Shown: piece after piece, positions 23,455-34,839 of the stretch
Layout: each line of letters begins with the position of its first letter
Position numbering within the stretch: the stretch's first letter is position 1
From: Diploptera punctata
Taxonomy: Eukaryota > Arthropoda > Insecta > Blattodea > Blaberidae
Length of the DNA stretch: 64,000 bases
Assembly (NCBI GenBank): GCA_030220185.1
Contig: JASPKZ010001233.1
Span: 1,542,001 to 1,606,000, forward strand
Direction: 5' to 3'
Position numbers and translations under genes: made by a program
Notes under the pieces: model-generated
Told to the model about the DNA's origin: nothing
Seen by the model: the letters and a program-made list of their open reading frames with translations, nothing else
Databases searched by the model: none

Positions 23455-23625
23455 TTTTATAATTAGTCATCGTTATCATATATGGCTCTACAGTCCAACA
23501 AAATGAACCTTGGCCTCTCGCATAACTGCCTTCCATTCCGTTGTATCTGTGCATGCACCTTCCACTTTCTCACACCCAGATCCCTCAGATCTTTCTCTAC
23601 ATAATCAGTCAACGTTTTTTCAATT
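23455..23625 (-). mobile_element. LINE 3' fragment
   Basis: The minus strand encodes 'YVEKDLRDLGVRKWKVHAQ', then a frame with 'YNGMEGSYARGQGSF', a LINE C-terminus. A SINE D 3' piece follows at 23622-23690. Confidence 0.65.
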
Positions 23626-23778
23626 GTAGGCCAGCAACCGGCTGGTAGGCCAACGGTCTTCTAGACCTGTCGCGCCATGGAGTTAGTTTCCTTAATTGTT
23701 TGTCATTTTGCAAATATTATTTATATTTAAATATCTAGAAAAATGAAAGTATTTCAATAAACTTGAAGTATTCAGAGC

Positions 23779-24021
23779 GTGGATTTCTCAACCGAAGTCT
23801 AAATTATGACCCCGGTTTTCCAATTTTTTTATTGTTTCCATAAAAACTATAAAAATAACTGAAAATTCACTGAAATTGTTATGAAACCATAGACATGATT
23901 CGGACATTTGTCTTTAATTTAACAGCCGTAGATTTTCGGTTTTTATGGTTGCTATGGAAACAATAAAAACTCGGTAAACTGCGGTCGTGGTTTAGACTTC
24001 GGTTGAGATATCCACTGTTAA
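23779..24021. mobile_element. MITE family 1, copy 1 (long imperfect TIRs)
   Basis: Ends gtggatttctcaaccgaagt and, inverted, gtggatatctcaaccgaagt; pairing continues imperfectly for about 60 bp. A second copy lies at 31790-32012. No coding content; no clear target duplication. Confidence 0.78.
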
Positions 24022-24114
24022 ATATGTTATTATAAGGATTATGAGCCGGTTAATTAATAATAAAATGCCACAAACATTTATAAATCACTTTGCGTAAAAT
24101 ATTCAATATACACT

Positions 24115-24320
24115 GGCCTGAAGTTGTAAGTAACTAAGTCTTGTGGGATAAAGCTAGTGAGGAACCAGTAGAGATACAAAGTAGGAGGAGGAAATGGCGC
24201 TGGATTGGCCACTCTCTTAGAAAGAAGTGGCCTTGATTGGAACTCTCAGGAAGCCTGAAATAGAGGAGACCACGTGGTACCTGGAAACGAACTGTCTGTT
24301 GAGGTGAAGGGTGTAGAGGA
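24115..24320 (+). mobile_element. LINE 3' fragment
   Basis: The plus frame gives 'LWDKASEEPVEIQSRRRKWR' and 'WIGHSLRKKWP', then 'RRPRGTWKRTV', the typical C-terminus of another LINE lineage. Confidence 0.72.
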
Positions 24321-24379
24321 ATTCAATTATTAAGATTGTCCTAATGAAAATATTTTTTTAAATTTTTTACAAATCTTTG

Positions 24380-24720
24380 TCGATCGTACCTAGCAAACAC
24401 CAAAATTGAGCTTCTTCTTTATTTGTAGGATATTCATCCAGTTTATTTCCCAAATCCATCTCTTGGCTGGTCTTCCTCTTCTCCCCTTCAATGGTCTATC
24501 TTCTTTAGCTCTTTTTTTTTTAATGTCTGCTGTCTTCCATTCTTTCTATATGTTCTTTCCAATAGTTTCGTATGTCTATAATAAATTTGGCTACGTCTTG
24601 AATTTGACATTTGTCTCTAATTTCTGTATTGTGTATCATAGCAAATAATGTTTTCCCCAGAATAGTTAAAAATCGTAGTCCTTTTCCTAGCGTTTGTCAT
24701 ATTTTGTTTCCGTCTTTAAT
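24380..24720 (-). mobile_element. LINE 3' fragment
   Basis: The minus strand carries decayed C-terminal LINE coding sequence (e.g. 'RPLKGRRGRPAKRW'-like). Confidence 0.55.
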
Positions 24721-25234
24721 CTGAGACTTGATCCTTTGGCTGCGAGCAATGTGTAACAAACACCTTGAAGTTGGTTGCTAGCCCGTTTTCATGACGGTTT
24801 TATTATTCGGGAAATGGCGATTGCCTTCACCCAGCTCCAGAGTTGTCTGTCCTAGATGGGTTGTCTTGTAGGACTAACGAACCCTATCCATCCGTTGTAA
24901 CCATTGCAAATAAATATGTCAACGCTCTAGCAGTGATAATTACGACATATAGTAATCAATAAATTAATAGAAGTAATGTATCGAGTTTGTTAACCATCAA
25001 AATCGGATCATAAGGATTGGGGACTTACCTAAAGCGAAAATTAAAAAAAAAAAATAGGTATACGCAATTGAAATATAATGAGGAATGTATTCTCAAAAAA
25101 AAATCATTAGGAGTAGGGATTTAAAAATCTCTCTAGTTTCCGCCATGTTTATTTTGATCCAATGTAACTGGATATATACGATTTAATTTAAAAAATATAT
25201 ATTTCTTAAATCCGAAAATCGAACTATAAATTAA
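24721..25234. other. No gene recognised
   Basis: AT-rich; nothing identified. Confidence 0.5.
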
Positions 25235-25640
25235 ATTTGCTTAGGTATTCAGTATTTGAGAGTAAAGCTTTTAGGAAAAATGTTGGACCAAGTAGAGATG
25301 AACAGACAGGAGAATGGAGAAGATTCCATAACACTAAACTACATTATATTTATAGGAAACCAGATATAATAAGAACAATTAAGTCTCGTACACTGCATTG
25401 GACAGGTCATGTGGCAGGACTACGGAATGAAAGAGGAGCGTTGAAAATTCTTAAAGGAAAACCAGGGGAAAACGCCTAGTTCGTAGACCTAGAATAAGGT
25501 TGGAAAATAACATTAACCATGATTTGAGTAGAGTATACAGGGGGTGATTGGAAAACATTAACTCAGGATGGGGATGTGTTTTATATCTGCGCGGCCATGA
25601 ACCTTCGATAGTGCCAGTGAATTAGTTAGTTAGTTAATTT
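25235..25640 (+). mobile_element. Dominant LINE family, 3' copy
   Basis: Reads 'FRKNVGPSRDEQTGEWRRFH', 'YIYRKPDIIRTIKSRTLHW' and 'GHVAGLRNERGALKIL', then breaks; ends 'gatagtgccagtgaattagt' with a (gtta)n tail. 5'-truncated. Confidence 0.85.
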
Positions 25641-26264
25641 GCTTAGTTTACGCAGTTCTTTGACGAACTTTCTTCATTTTATCTTGCTCCGTCCTTTCAT
25701 TATCATACTCTGTTTTAATTTCATTAGAGGCAGTTTTCTCTTGTTAAAATCACATTTTCTCTTATTAGATTTCCCCCTTGCGTCTTGTCGCTCAAAGCTA
25801 ACTCTAAAATAGATGTGTAAAAAGGCAGTAATATCGCTATCCCATGTGCGAGCGGCATTGCTGCTATAGAGGATGTGCTTTTTCATTACATTCCACATGG
25901 ATTAAAACATAACATACACAGACATTTATAACCGCATGACAGACGGGAGACAATAAGGAAACATGTATGTAAATGTAAACATAGCGATAACATTGCATTC
26001 ACATACTGCTGCATGTGAACTCTGCCATTATAAAACTAGAAAATTGCAATTTACGGCCAAGATTTTGAAGATATCTTCTTTACTCTTTACAGTTTATGTT
26101 TTAATGTAATTAATAAAATATAAACATTTGCTCACGTCGGATTTAATACAACAAAATTTGCCAAAATTATATATTTTTTATTTAATTTTTGTAATGTGGT
26201 CTGTTGCTATATATGGATGAGAAACATGGTCTCTTACTTTTAGAGTAGAAATAATAATAATCAT
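25641..26264. other. No gene recognised
   Basis: AT-rich; nothing identified. Confidence 0.5.
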
Positions 26265-26825
26265 CCAGGGATTAAGCCTGTTGGCTCGTTCCGGTTTCAT
26301 GAAAGCTAGAATTGTTAAAATTGTTCATACCATCTTCTGTGTGGGCGACCAACATTTCTCCTTCCGTGCGGTTTATAATTTAGCAATAATTTGGAAATCT
26401 TCCTTCTGGCATTCTATCAATATGTTCTTTCCAGGTGTTCCTATATTTAATTATTCGGTCTGTAAGTTTGAAAATATTTAGTTCCTTTCTTATCTCTTCA
26501 TTTCTTGTCTTATCCAGCAGAGTATATCCTGCTATATTTCTTAAAATCGCATCTCAGCTGCTTGCAATCTTTGTTCTTGTCTTTTAGTGATCGTCCAACA
26601 TTCTGATCCATACATCAATACAGGAACAGCCATTACTTTATAAAATTTAATTTTTGTTTCCTTTCTTGTATTATTAAGGGTTCTTTTAATAGTGCCACAC
26701 ATTAGATTAAATGTATTTATTTTGTCATTAATATCTTCAATTTTAACATATGATAAATTGAAACCTAGATATTTAAAGCTGTTCACCTGCTCTAAAATTT
26801 TATTATCAATTACTGTTTTTGCTGC

Positions 26826-26826
<1 letters not shown>
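26265..26826 (-). pseudogene. LINE C-terminal fragment
   Basis: The minus strand gives 'SFKYLGFNLSYVKIED', 'VLMYGSECWTITKRQEQRL' and 'AAEMRF', then frameshifted C-terminal sequence toward 26265. Same lineage as 3256-3852. Confidence 0.8.

Positions 26827-26910
<84 letters not shown>
26827..26910. repeat. (ATT)n microsatellite
   Basis: About 28 ATT units beside the LINE fragment. Confidence 0.95.
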
Positions 26911-26939
26911 TGAGAATAAAGAACTTAGGAAAATGTTTG

Positions 26940-27292
26940 GGATGAACAGTGACCAACGTATAGGTATTTTTTTCTATTCGATGCCCCAGGTTATTTCGAC
27001 ATTTCTGGTGTCCTCTCCTGGCATTGGCTTAATTGTAACCCATGTATGAAGTTGGGGCGCCTAGAAGGCGGAGTTACGTTACCCCAATGATATTATGGGT
27101 GATAAATGATAATGAAGCGCCAAGAGAGTTCTTAACGTAAACTTAACCTAAATTCCAGACCATGGGCAACCACACGAGTGATTCCCTTTAAGGAAAAATT
27201 CCTATGGTTTGGCCGGGAATCGAACGCGGGACTCATGAACTGTAGTCAGAAACGTTGACCACTAGCCCTTGAGGCTGGTCATATAGGTGATA
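26940..27292 (-). mobile_element. SINE family H: different tRNA head on body type 2
   Basis: The minus strand head has 'gggctagtggtcaacgtttc' and B box gcgttcgattcccggcc. The body is the same 'ggcgcctagaaggcggagtt' module as the long family B copies. It is therefore a mosaic SINE. Confidence 0.75.
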
Positions 27293-27563
27293 TATTAAAA
27301 TATAAAATTAGTACCTGATAAATCAGTCGCCCTCAACAAAAAATAAAGTTCTGTTATAAAACTTCGTCAAGTGGATAAAATAAGGTCTTTCAAAACAATG
27401 TTTCATCTTCTGCATTTGATCTGGTACCATTTATATGCAGAAGGCGAAACATTGTTTTGAAAGCCTTCATAGTTTAACCACTCGACGAAGTTTTATAACA
27501 GAAGTTTATTTTTGTTGAGGGCGATTGTTTTATCTGGTACTAATTTTAATATTTTATTACATA
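27287..27563. mobile_element. Penelope-like palindrome 1 (tails outward)
   Basis: Inverted arms of about 105-125 bp ('cctgataaatcagtcgccct', 'ttataaaacttcgtc') flank a ~20-nt centre near 27425. Each arm holds a remnant of the tail motif seen in other copies: 'gcagaagatgaaacattgtt...gaaag'. Only the 3' tail of the element is present, in both orientations. Confidence 0.6.
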
Positions 27564-28249
27564 ACCTCAACGGTGCTTTAATAGTATATTACGATGCGAG
27601 GTTGGGAAGTGGTTTTTACAGAATCAAATGTTTAAAAACCGAGCGATAGCCAGGTTTTTAATTTCCGAGATTCTGTAAAACACTTCACAAACGTGCGTTG
27701 TACATTATTTTTTGCGCGATGATATTTTCAAAATAATAAATAATAGTAAAATAATATATTCGTTCGAAATATTTGCGTTCATTATATACAATTGACGAAC
27801 GTTAACAGTGTGGGCAATCTTTATTAGTTGAAACTACAGGAGGCTGTGAAACAATATTAGTGATAAAATGGCGGCATGTACGTATTTATTGTTTTATATT
27901 GTTTCAGATGAAGTTGGTTCATTTAAAATGCAGTGATTTGTTTCGTATAATGTGTATTAGCATTGCCTTTTGGATATTTTTTGTGTATACATTGTATGTA
28001 GTATACATAGAGGGCAGTGTTTTTTTTTTTATTTTTTTTATTTTTTTTTATTTTATTTATTTTTTTACTTCCCACACGCGTTTTGCAATATGTTATAGTA
28101 TGGTTATTTTATTACAATATAGTTATTTAGGTTGGCAACCCCGAAATGTAGGAAGTTGAACTTCCAGCCATGGTCGTCATTGCTGTAAGTACGACAAAAC
28201 GCGCTATCGCGCAAAAATTTAATTTTAGAAGTATCAACATGTGGGTGAA
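27564..28249. other. Unassigned; possible TIR element
   Basis: Short inverted pairs are visible ('gtggtttttacagaatc' near 27610 with 'gattctgtaaaacac' near 27670; 'tttttgcgcgat' near 27710 with 'atcgcgcaaaaatt' near 28205). A T-rich run lies at 28020-28075. Limits could not be fixed. Confidence 0.35.
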
Positions 28250-28560
28250 TGGATAAAACTACATAATAGGGAGCTACACGATTTTTATGGAAAACCGAAT
28301 TTTATAAGAACCGTTAAATTTTGTAGACTGATATGGACAGAACATGTGGTACGAATGGGGAGTAAAAGAGGGGCATGGAATCTTCTTGTAGGAAAACCAG
28401 TGTAAAAGCGCCCAGTAGATAGGTAAACAATGATATGGGAAATAATATTAATCATAATATGAGGGAGTAATTGGAAAATATTAACTCGATTATAGGGATG
28501 TATGGAGAGCTTATGTTCGCTCGGACATGAACCTCCGGGTTAAATAGTGTAGACTGCTAA
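28250..28560 (+). mobile_element. Dominant LINE family, 3' copy (decayed)
   Basis: The plus strand matches the C-terminus of the copy at 44406 ('ggtacgaatggggagtaaaa', 'gtatggagagcttatgttcg'). Multiple stops; ends near 28556. Confidence 0.78.
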
Positions 28561-28592
28561 TCGTTAAACGTTGACTTAGGCTTTCACGGCCG

Positions 28593-28693
28593 GAATTATT
28601 ATGATGATCTTGTAGAAGATTTCCGGGCGGTTGGCCGTGGTCTTGAGACTTGTACAACAGCCCGGAAATCTTCTACAAGATCATCATAATTGT
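28593..28693. repeat. Hairpin with ~33-bp arms
   Basis: The left arm runs from about 28600 and ends 'gtagaagatttccgggc'; the right arm starts 'gcccggaaatcttctac'. They are inverted copies around a ~30-nt loop. Just upstream is 'ggctttcacggccgga'. Confidence 0.85.
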
Positions 28694-28769
28694 TAAACGG
28701 CTCCGAAACGGGCAATGGGGTGGTTTGTGCAGTTAGTTCCAGTTAATTAGTTAGTTAGTTAGTTAGTTA

Positions 28770-28920
28770 GTTGAGAATAACATTAACTATGATTTGAGGG
28801 AAGTAGATTATACATGGAATGATTGGAAAACAGCTCAGGATAAGGATGTATGGGAGGTTATGTCCTCATTGGCCATGAACCTACGGGTTCGATAGTGCCA
28901 CTGAGTCTGTTAGTTAGTAA
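28770..28920 (+). mobile_element. Dominant LINE family, 3' terminal fragment
   Basis: Last ~150 bp of the LINE ('aacattaactatgatttgag', 'gatagtgccactgagtc'), preceded by a (gtta)n run that may be the tail of an earlier insertion. Confidence 0.8.
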
Positions 28921-28944
28921 TAAAAGCCTTGAAGGCATTCTTAC

Positions 28945-29575
28945 TTTTTATCATCATGCTTCATGGACTAAGTTTTTGCCTGTTCCGATCTCACATGTGT
29001 TCAGCCCAACGCTTTCTTGGTCTTCCCACCGATCTTGGTCCTACAGGATTATATATCAGTGCCATCTTTGGTATCCTATCCTCTGTCATTCTTTGCAGAT
29101 GCTCCTTCCAATTGTTCCTGTGTTCTTCTATTTGTTGAAGAAATCCCGTTTACTCGTGAGACTTTTGAGAAAGATCGTTTTACGTGGTGGATTTCCATTC
29201 CGACGCACATCCCCCACCTGGAGTACCGGAGGTTTTCTGTTAGGGTCCCTTTCCCTTAGTCCTCTTCCTGGGTTTATTTTCGGAGATTTCCTTCTCCTAC
29301 AATCTTACCAATACTCACACTTGGGGTAAAGTGTCTTGGGGCTTTTTTTTTCGACAGCCATGTCTAGATCCGCCGTATTCAGTTAAAGCAGGGCCACATC
29401 TTGCAGGATGTGGTTCTTCACCACGTACGGACGGTCTTGGTTATAGCGTCATCAGAGATAAAGGTCTTGCATATCTCCTCCACTTAACCCTGAGTTGGAG
29501 AGGACCAGTGTAGGGTCTACCCCTAACAAAGGTGCTACCTCTACCTTCCCCTTGACCCCTTTTACTTTTTTAGTA
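28945..29575. repeat. Unclassified repeat, continuous copy
   Basis: Shares 'cctgttccgatctcac', 'gtatcctatcctct', 'gtccgccgtattcag'-like and 'aaggtgctacctctacct' with 6820-7410, where the two halves are inverted. No protein recognised despite a 159-residue open frame, whose composition is not protein-like. Confidence 0.6.
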
Positions 29576-30052
29576 GAATGTAATGTATTTTACATCAAAA
29601 TATAACTAATGATTATTTATGTATACACAAATCAACCACATAGATTTTAAGACTGTGGAAAAGTTTCAAAGAAATGGTGAATACATCACGTAAACTTCTT
29701 ACTCTCTAAGTTAAGAATTATGATAGAAAATGATTGATTTTTAGAATAATCTGTTGGCTTAATCTTCAGCTCTTCATTTTAAAGATGTCAGTTTTTTTTA
29801 CTACTAACGCATTCCAACCATTTCTTCATTCTGTGACTTATAGGTTCAATGTTGCATATCGTAAACACTCTTCTCGTCCCTATCCTCAACCAACTAAATT
29901 CCGTTCATATTCGTCTCTGTAAAATCCATCCGAATATTATTCTCCCACGTACACATATAGGGATAGTAATAAAATAGATGTTAGAAAATTTGTATTCAAC
30001 AAAATAAATGTATTCACCATAAAATTTTTAGATATTATGTACAATATAAAAG
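29576..30052. other. No gene recognised
   Basis: AT-rich; possible LINE-tail traces at about 29820-29930 only. Confidence 0.4.
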
Positions 30053-30400
30053 TTCCGCCCCATAGCCGAGTGGTTAAGGCAAGATGCCTTGGCGCAGGAC
30101 TTCGGGACTTGGACTGTTTCGAAACTCCATGGGTAAAAAATTATCATGGAATGTCGGTCAGTATGGGACCGGTGACCACCCAGCATCGTGAGGCATTTGG
30201 GTAGTTACAATAAGTAGAGGTCCCAGGTTGAGAAAACCAGATGTAACGGCTGGCGGATCCGACATGCTGACCACTTGTCACTCCTACGTTGGTTGGGTCA
30301 TCGTCTACATTTGTGATTAACACATGTTGACGTGAGACCAGCAACCGAGTGGTAGGCCAATGGCCTTCTAGGCCTGTCGCGCCATGGAGTTTAGTTTTTT
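30053..30400 (+). mobile_element. SINE family D
   Basis: tRNA-Leu/Ser-like head (tagccgagtggttaaggc; tttcgaaact as B box), body with 'gaccggtgaccacccagcat' and end 'ggccttctaggcctgtcgcg'. Other copies lie at 13280 (minus), 23622 and 51350 (3' pieces). Confidence 0.82.
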
Positions 30401-30436
30401 AGTTTAGTGCATTGTAAATTGGCTATTCTTCCGTTT

Positions 30437-30602
30437 TATAATCTAGCTAATACCCGGCATGCGCTGCTACGCCTAAATAAATTAAATATTAATATTTAAT
30501 ACACTGGTATACACTGCGACGAACCAAACATGGCAATTGCTAGAGTAAATTTAATTTAAAATTTTACGTAGGGCTATACCCTCACTTCTATCAGTCGGAT
30601 TT

Positions 30603-30637
<35 letters not shown>

Positions 30638-30879
30638 ACATAGCTCGGTTTATTTAAATAGGATATTCCGAGTTATGTTGTGAAACATCGAAAATTGCGA
30701 TCGCTAGAGCGGTTTTTAAATGTTCGTTTCAGGTGAACTCCTACACCTAATGTGATTTTAGAACATAATAGATAACCGCTAAACACTCGCCGCATCTGAA
30801 ACCCTGTATATAAATTTTCACGAAGATTGGTTGAACGGTTTAGAAGTCTATAAAGGACAAGCAGACATACATACATTAG

Positions 30880-30929
<50 letters not shown>

Positions 30930-30930
30930 T
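30437..30930 (-). mobile_element. Helitron-like element, minus orientation
   Basis: Starts ctagctaatacccggcatgc. It shares with 55700-55960 the segment 'tgtgaaacatc...gcgatcgctagagcg', 'aggtgaactcctacacctaa' and the 'aaattttcacgaagattggt' motif before a (ta)n run. A poly-T tract lies at 30606-30632. Confidence 0.5.
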
Positions 30931-31039
30931 AAAAAAATATTCTCTTTAATTTGTTTACTTGTTATAGTCAGCTACAAGATGGCAGTGAAGACCGAGTTCT
31001 CGCGACATCTAGTAATAATGGAGAATATAATACATATAT

Positions 31040-31145
31040 AAGAAAAATAAGTGTTTGAATTGGATTCGCCTGGTGGTGTAATGGATAACACGCTGAGGTA
31101 CAGACTCAGAGTTCCGGGTTCGAATCCCGTCCAGGCATTTATTTT
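31040..31145 (+). mobile_element. SINE family I (short tRNA-like unit)
   Basis: About 72-nt tRNA-like unit: gcctggtggtgtaatggata, B box gggttcgaatcccgtccagg, with acceptor ends gcctgg/ccaggc pairing. Flanked by 'agaaaaataa' and 'ttatttttct', an inverted pair. Copies lie at 56190 and 59735. Confidence 0.7.
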
Positions 31146-31537
31146 TCTTATCATACCATATATATATGAATGATCTATTAAGAAATAAGGGATTACTTGA
31201 GAGAAGTTGGCACGCAAGAGTTACTACATAAGAGCAATTAAAAATGCTAGACACTAAAAATAGTATTTCATTAAAAATTGAGTAAAAACAGTGAAATGTT
31301 GATGCGCTTACTTAATGTGAATTAATTACTGGGGATGTTAAGGTGACGGGGAAAGTAGGCTGTTGCGCAGTGAAATGGATGACACGGATACGACAGCTTT
31401 CACGCAACTCAAGAGAAGTGAACCCTGGACCCAAACTTGATTGACTGCGTTATGAGTCACCACTCATTTTATATACTGTACCAGATTTCGCTTTTCAAAT
31501 ATGCCGCTGGATTGAACTTCACTATTCTTATTTGATA

Positions 31538-31692
31538 GGGCACGCCGTAGCGTATATGGTTAAGGCAATACGCTTACAATCCGGAAGGTCACGGGTTCGA
31601 ATCTCAGTGGCATCAGAATTTTTAAACCGGCCTAAATCATCACGGCACCATGGCCCTGTAGTCGACTCAGCCTCTAACTGAAATGAGACCCG
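31538..31692 (+). mobile_element. SINE family C, 3'-truncated
   Basis: Head 'gggcacgccgtagcgtatat' with B box gggttcgaatctc; body stops after 'gtagtcgactcagcctctaa'. Confidence 0.78.
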
Positions 31693-31789
31693 AAAAATAT
31701 ATAAGAACAGATAGAATATCGTTAATCCATTCATGCGTCACTAATTAAATGCCCTGGCATTTGGCTACATTAAGAGAGTCATAGGCTGG

Positions 31790-32012
31790 ATTTTAAAACA
31801 CGATCCCGGTTTTCCAATTGTTTTATTGTTTCCATAACACCTATAAAAATTACTAAAAAATCACAGGAATTATTATGAAACCATAGACATGATTCAGACA
31901 TTTGTTTTTGTAATTAATAACCGTAGAATTTTAGTTTTTATGGTTGTTACGGAAACAATAAAAAATCGGAAAACCGCGGTCGTGGTTTAGACTTCGGTTG
32001 AGAAATCCACTC
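31790..32012. mobile_element. MITE family 1, copy 2
   Basis: Same interior as 23779-24021 ('gaaaccatagacatgattc'), with the right TIR intact and the left end eroded. Confidence 0.78.
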
Positions 32013-32377
32013 ATAGTCTCTGTCGGCTTCAATTTTCATTTTTTAGCAACGAAACTCGGTAAACATATGTAATTTTATAAAATATAAAACTCTTCTCTGA
32101 AAATCAATGAAAATATTATGAGTAGGCGTTCATATGAAAGCCGAAATTTAAATATCGCTGCCGCAGCAGAACTGATAACCCGGATGGCATCTATTGCTGA
32201 TAGTCTAGAAACATGGGAGCCCTAACTTCGTACCCCCCCCCCAAGGACCTCCTTAGGTCTGTAGTAGGATCACTTTACCTTCACCTTCAATCTTATTTAA
32301 TAGCTCTAAAAAATTCATCAGTTTGAGGAGATCGAATTATTGAGCTTGTGCGCTGTTACGAGATGTTAATTATTTCT

Positions 32378-32875
32378 TCAGTTTTCTTAGACTTTTTTTA
32401 ATTGGCAATCAGAATGCGTTGATATAAATTTATCTTTAATGGCCATAATCAACTAACTCACTGGCACTATCGAAGCCGTAGGTTCATGGCCATGCGGACA
32501 TAAGATCTGCTTACAACCCTATTCCTGAGTTAATTGTTTTCCAGTCATCCCCTGTATAATTTACTTCCCTCAATTCATGGTTAATGTTATTCTCCCACCT
32601 CATTATTAGCCTACCTACTAGATGCTTTCTCTCTGATTTTCCTACATGGAGTTTTCATGACCCTCTTTCATTCGCTATTCTTGCCAATTGTACTGTCTAT
32701 CTCAGTCTATGAGACTTAATTGTTTTTATTATATTTGGTTTCCTATAAAGAACATTTATGAAGTCTTCTCCATTTGCCTGTCTGTTTATCTCTCTTTCGT
32801 TTAGTTTTCTTAATCTTTTTTAAATTGATAATCAGAATGTGTTGATATAAATTTATCTTTAATGACCATAACACA
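32378..32875 (-). mobile_element. Dominant LINE fragment between ~65-bp direct repeats
   Basis: The LINE 3' part is 32452-32805 (minus). It is bracketed by near-identical direct repeats of about 65 bp, sharing 'gttgatataaatttatcttt' (32378-32450 and 32808-32875). A SINE C end fragment lies just upstream at 32235-32285. Confidence 0.75.
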
Positions 32876-32889
32876 GAGCAACAAAAAAT

Positions 32890-33428
32890 AAACTTTTTTT
32901 TTTGTCTCAGAAAGAAAAATATGTGATTATCATAGTATTTTTTCTCCTGAATTCAAATATGATACTAGTTTTTCTCCATCATGCAAGGTTTCCGAGAGAC
33001 AGGAATTTATAATTTCAAACACTTTAATATTTTCTATATTTGCAACTACACAATATTCCAACATTCGGACTCACCTAGAAAGTAAGAAATGAAGATTTTA
33101 TGCTATATTTCACCTATGGAACATCCCTCTTGATGGTCCAACAATAATCGGCCAGCATATTTGGATTCCATTTGCCTTGATATATTTTTTCCATGTCTGA
33201 AATCTCCTGATGAAAGTGTTCCCCGTTTTATTTTACAATGGACAAATGGACGAAAGAACGTTTATTAAAAAATAATTATTTAAATCCATTAATTGAAATT
33301 GAAATAAAAAATACTGTGGGTGATGGAGAAATTCCGAATACATATTTGAAAACACGATAAAAAAACTGCATTAAGTGCAACTATTGGTACCGGTACTCAT
33401 GAGACAAAAATCATGTTGACCAGTGTAA
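32890..33428 (-). repeat. Second copy of the repeat with HFHQEI ORF fragment
   Basis: Reverse complement of 18838-19335. The frame here has stops in place of several residues. A further short LINE 3' end (minus) follows at 33428-33500. Confidence 0.65.
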
Positions 33429-33827
33429 TTAAATAACTCACTAGCACTATCGAACTCGAAGGTTCATGGCCATGCGGACATAAGATTTCCATACAACCAA
33501 AAGGGACTCAGTTTTTTATCCAAAATATTTTAACAACTGTACTTTAATTCGTTATATATTTTTAAATATGGCATCAAATTTTAATATATTTGTTTATAAA
33601 ATATTTGGAACCTAAAGATAATTGTACGTAATATTACTTTTCCGCAAAAAACCCACTTAACACAAAAATACATAATATTTCTCTCTAGGACTCAAGAAGA
33701 CGAAATGCTACATTGATGAATGATGAGTAAGAGTGAGTGATGGTGTTAAGGATTATTAACTCTCATACACACAAGTTACGATTGTTCATATAATTTAAAT
33801 TTACCGAATGACTTTTCTTTGTTACAG

Positions 33828-33899
33828 TTGGAACGAGCCTATGACCAAATCATTCTTCCCCTGGAGAATTTCCGGAAAGAGCACATCGGCGGTGTCAAG
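33828..33899 (+). CDS. Exon of a GRAF/oligophrenin-type RhoGAP (BAR domain part 1)
   Basis: This 72-nt internal exon encodes 24 residues including LPLENFRKEHIGG. It follows a pyrimidine-rich acceptor (acttttctttgttacag) and ends at AAG|GTGAGT, a perfect donor. The peptide matches without gaps the stretch of the BAR domain in the GRAF/ARHGAP26-ARHGAP42-oligophrenin family that contains the 'PLE.FRKEQIG' signature. In that family a BAR domain bends or senses membrane, a PH domain binds phosphoinositides and a RhoGAP domain switches off Rho/Cdc42. The exon is phase 0 at both ends, so it joins the next exon at 36560 cleanly. The protein's N-terminal BAR helix, PH, RhoGAP and SH3 parts lie outside the window or were not found. 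The family assignment is from remembered conserved motifs and is strong; the exact paralogue (Graf versus oligophrenin) is not decided. Confidence 0.85.
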
Positions 33900-34839
33900 G
33901 TGAGTTTCTTCTCTACACTACGCATTGAATGCTAATTCACAAGCTGCAAATTCTTCAACACAAATGAATAGCTTAACCAGCTCTACCATATTCAAACTAC
34001 CTTATTGGGCCTATATTTTATTGTGTAAAAATATAAAATATACCTATTCCGCGCTAAGTTCCAGTTGTAATGTAAACAAACCAGATGTATCACTGCATTT
34101 TATTGGTCGAATAATGGTTTTACCTTTAAGCGTGTAAGAAAATGCAATTCGCTAACACTCAAAATGAAGGAAATAATATATATATATAATCTAGCACATG
34201 TCTGCATACGTAGTTATATAGGAGAGTCTTAAAATATATAATTGAAGGGTTTAGGGCAATAACATGATAAGCCACATAATGTTCTTTCACGATATTTTTG
34301 GCCATCCTCTTCTTCTTCTACCAAGTGGAACCCATTATAGCATTTTTATGCTTTGCATTTAAGCGTTGGTTCATAAAGGGCTAAAGGAACAGAACCTTGA
34401 TTAAAAAAAAACTCCTGGTCCTCCGGGTTGGGGATTGACGCATCCGGCTAGCTTCCTGTTCGTTTGAAAAAAAAAATGTGCAATGCTAAAAAGCTCTAGA
34501 ATGTAATGCAGGACGGATTATCCTTGTTTATTATGAATATTGAATGAGTGGTATGACTTTTCTTAAATCTTCGCGCTGTCTCGGGCATGACCTTGGCATT
34601 GGGCTGGATCACTCGTTCGGAGAGGCCCTTCATGCCCTTGTGTGGTCAAATTAGCATGTTTGCGTATTTAAAAAAATCCTCCTGCGATAGGCCATATTCC
34701 TGTAAGGGCGGAGTGGCTAGGAGCACTTGAAAGTACCTCCAAATGAGAGGTTAAACAAGAAAAAGAAAGAAAGACATAGGCCTTGAATTATAAGATATCC
34801 ACCTGTATCAACATATTTTTCCACAGATTCTGAAGTTAA

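Noticed and set aside
28593..28693. Fifth PLE palindrome
   Set aside because: The arms lack the GIY-YIG and tail blocks seen in the others, so it is listed only as a hairpin.
28850..29329. 159-residue open frame
   Set aside because: It lies in a repeat whose other copy (6820-7410) does not keep the frame, and the peptide has no recognisable domain.
30144..30344. Minus-strand 66-residue frame
   Set aside because: It is antisense to SINE D.
31048..31120. Possible functional tRNA gene
   Set aside because: The same tRNA-like unit recurs at 56190 and 59735 with shared flanks, so it is a SINE head.
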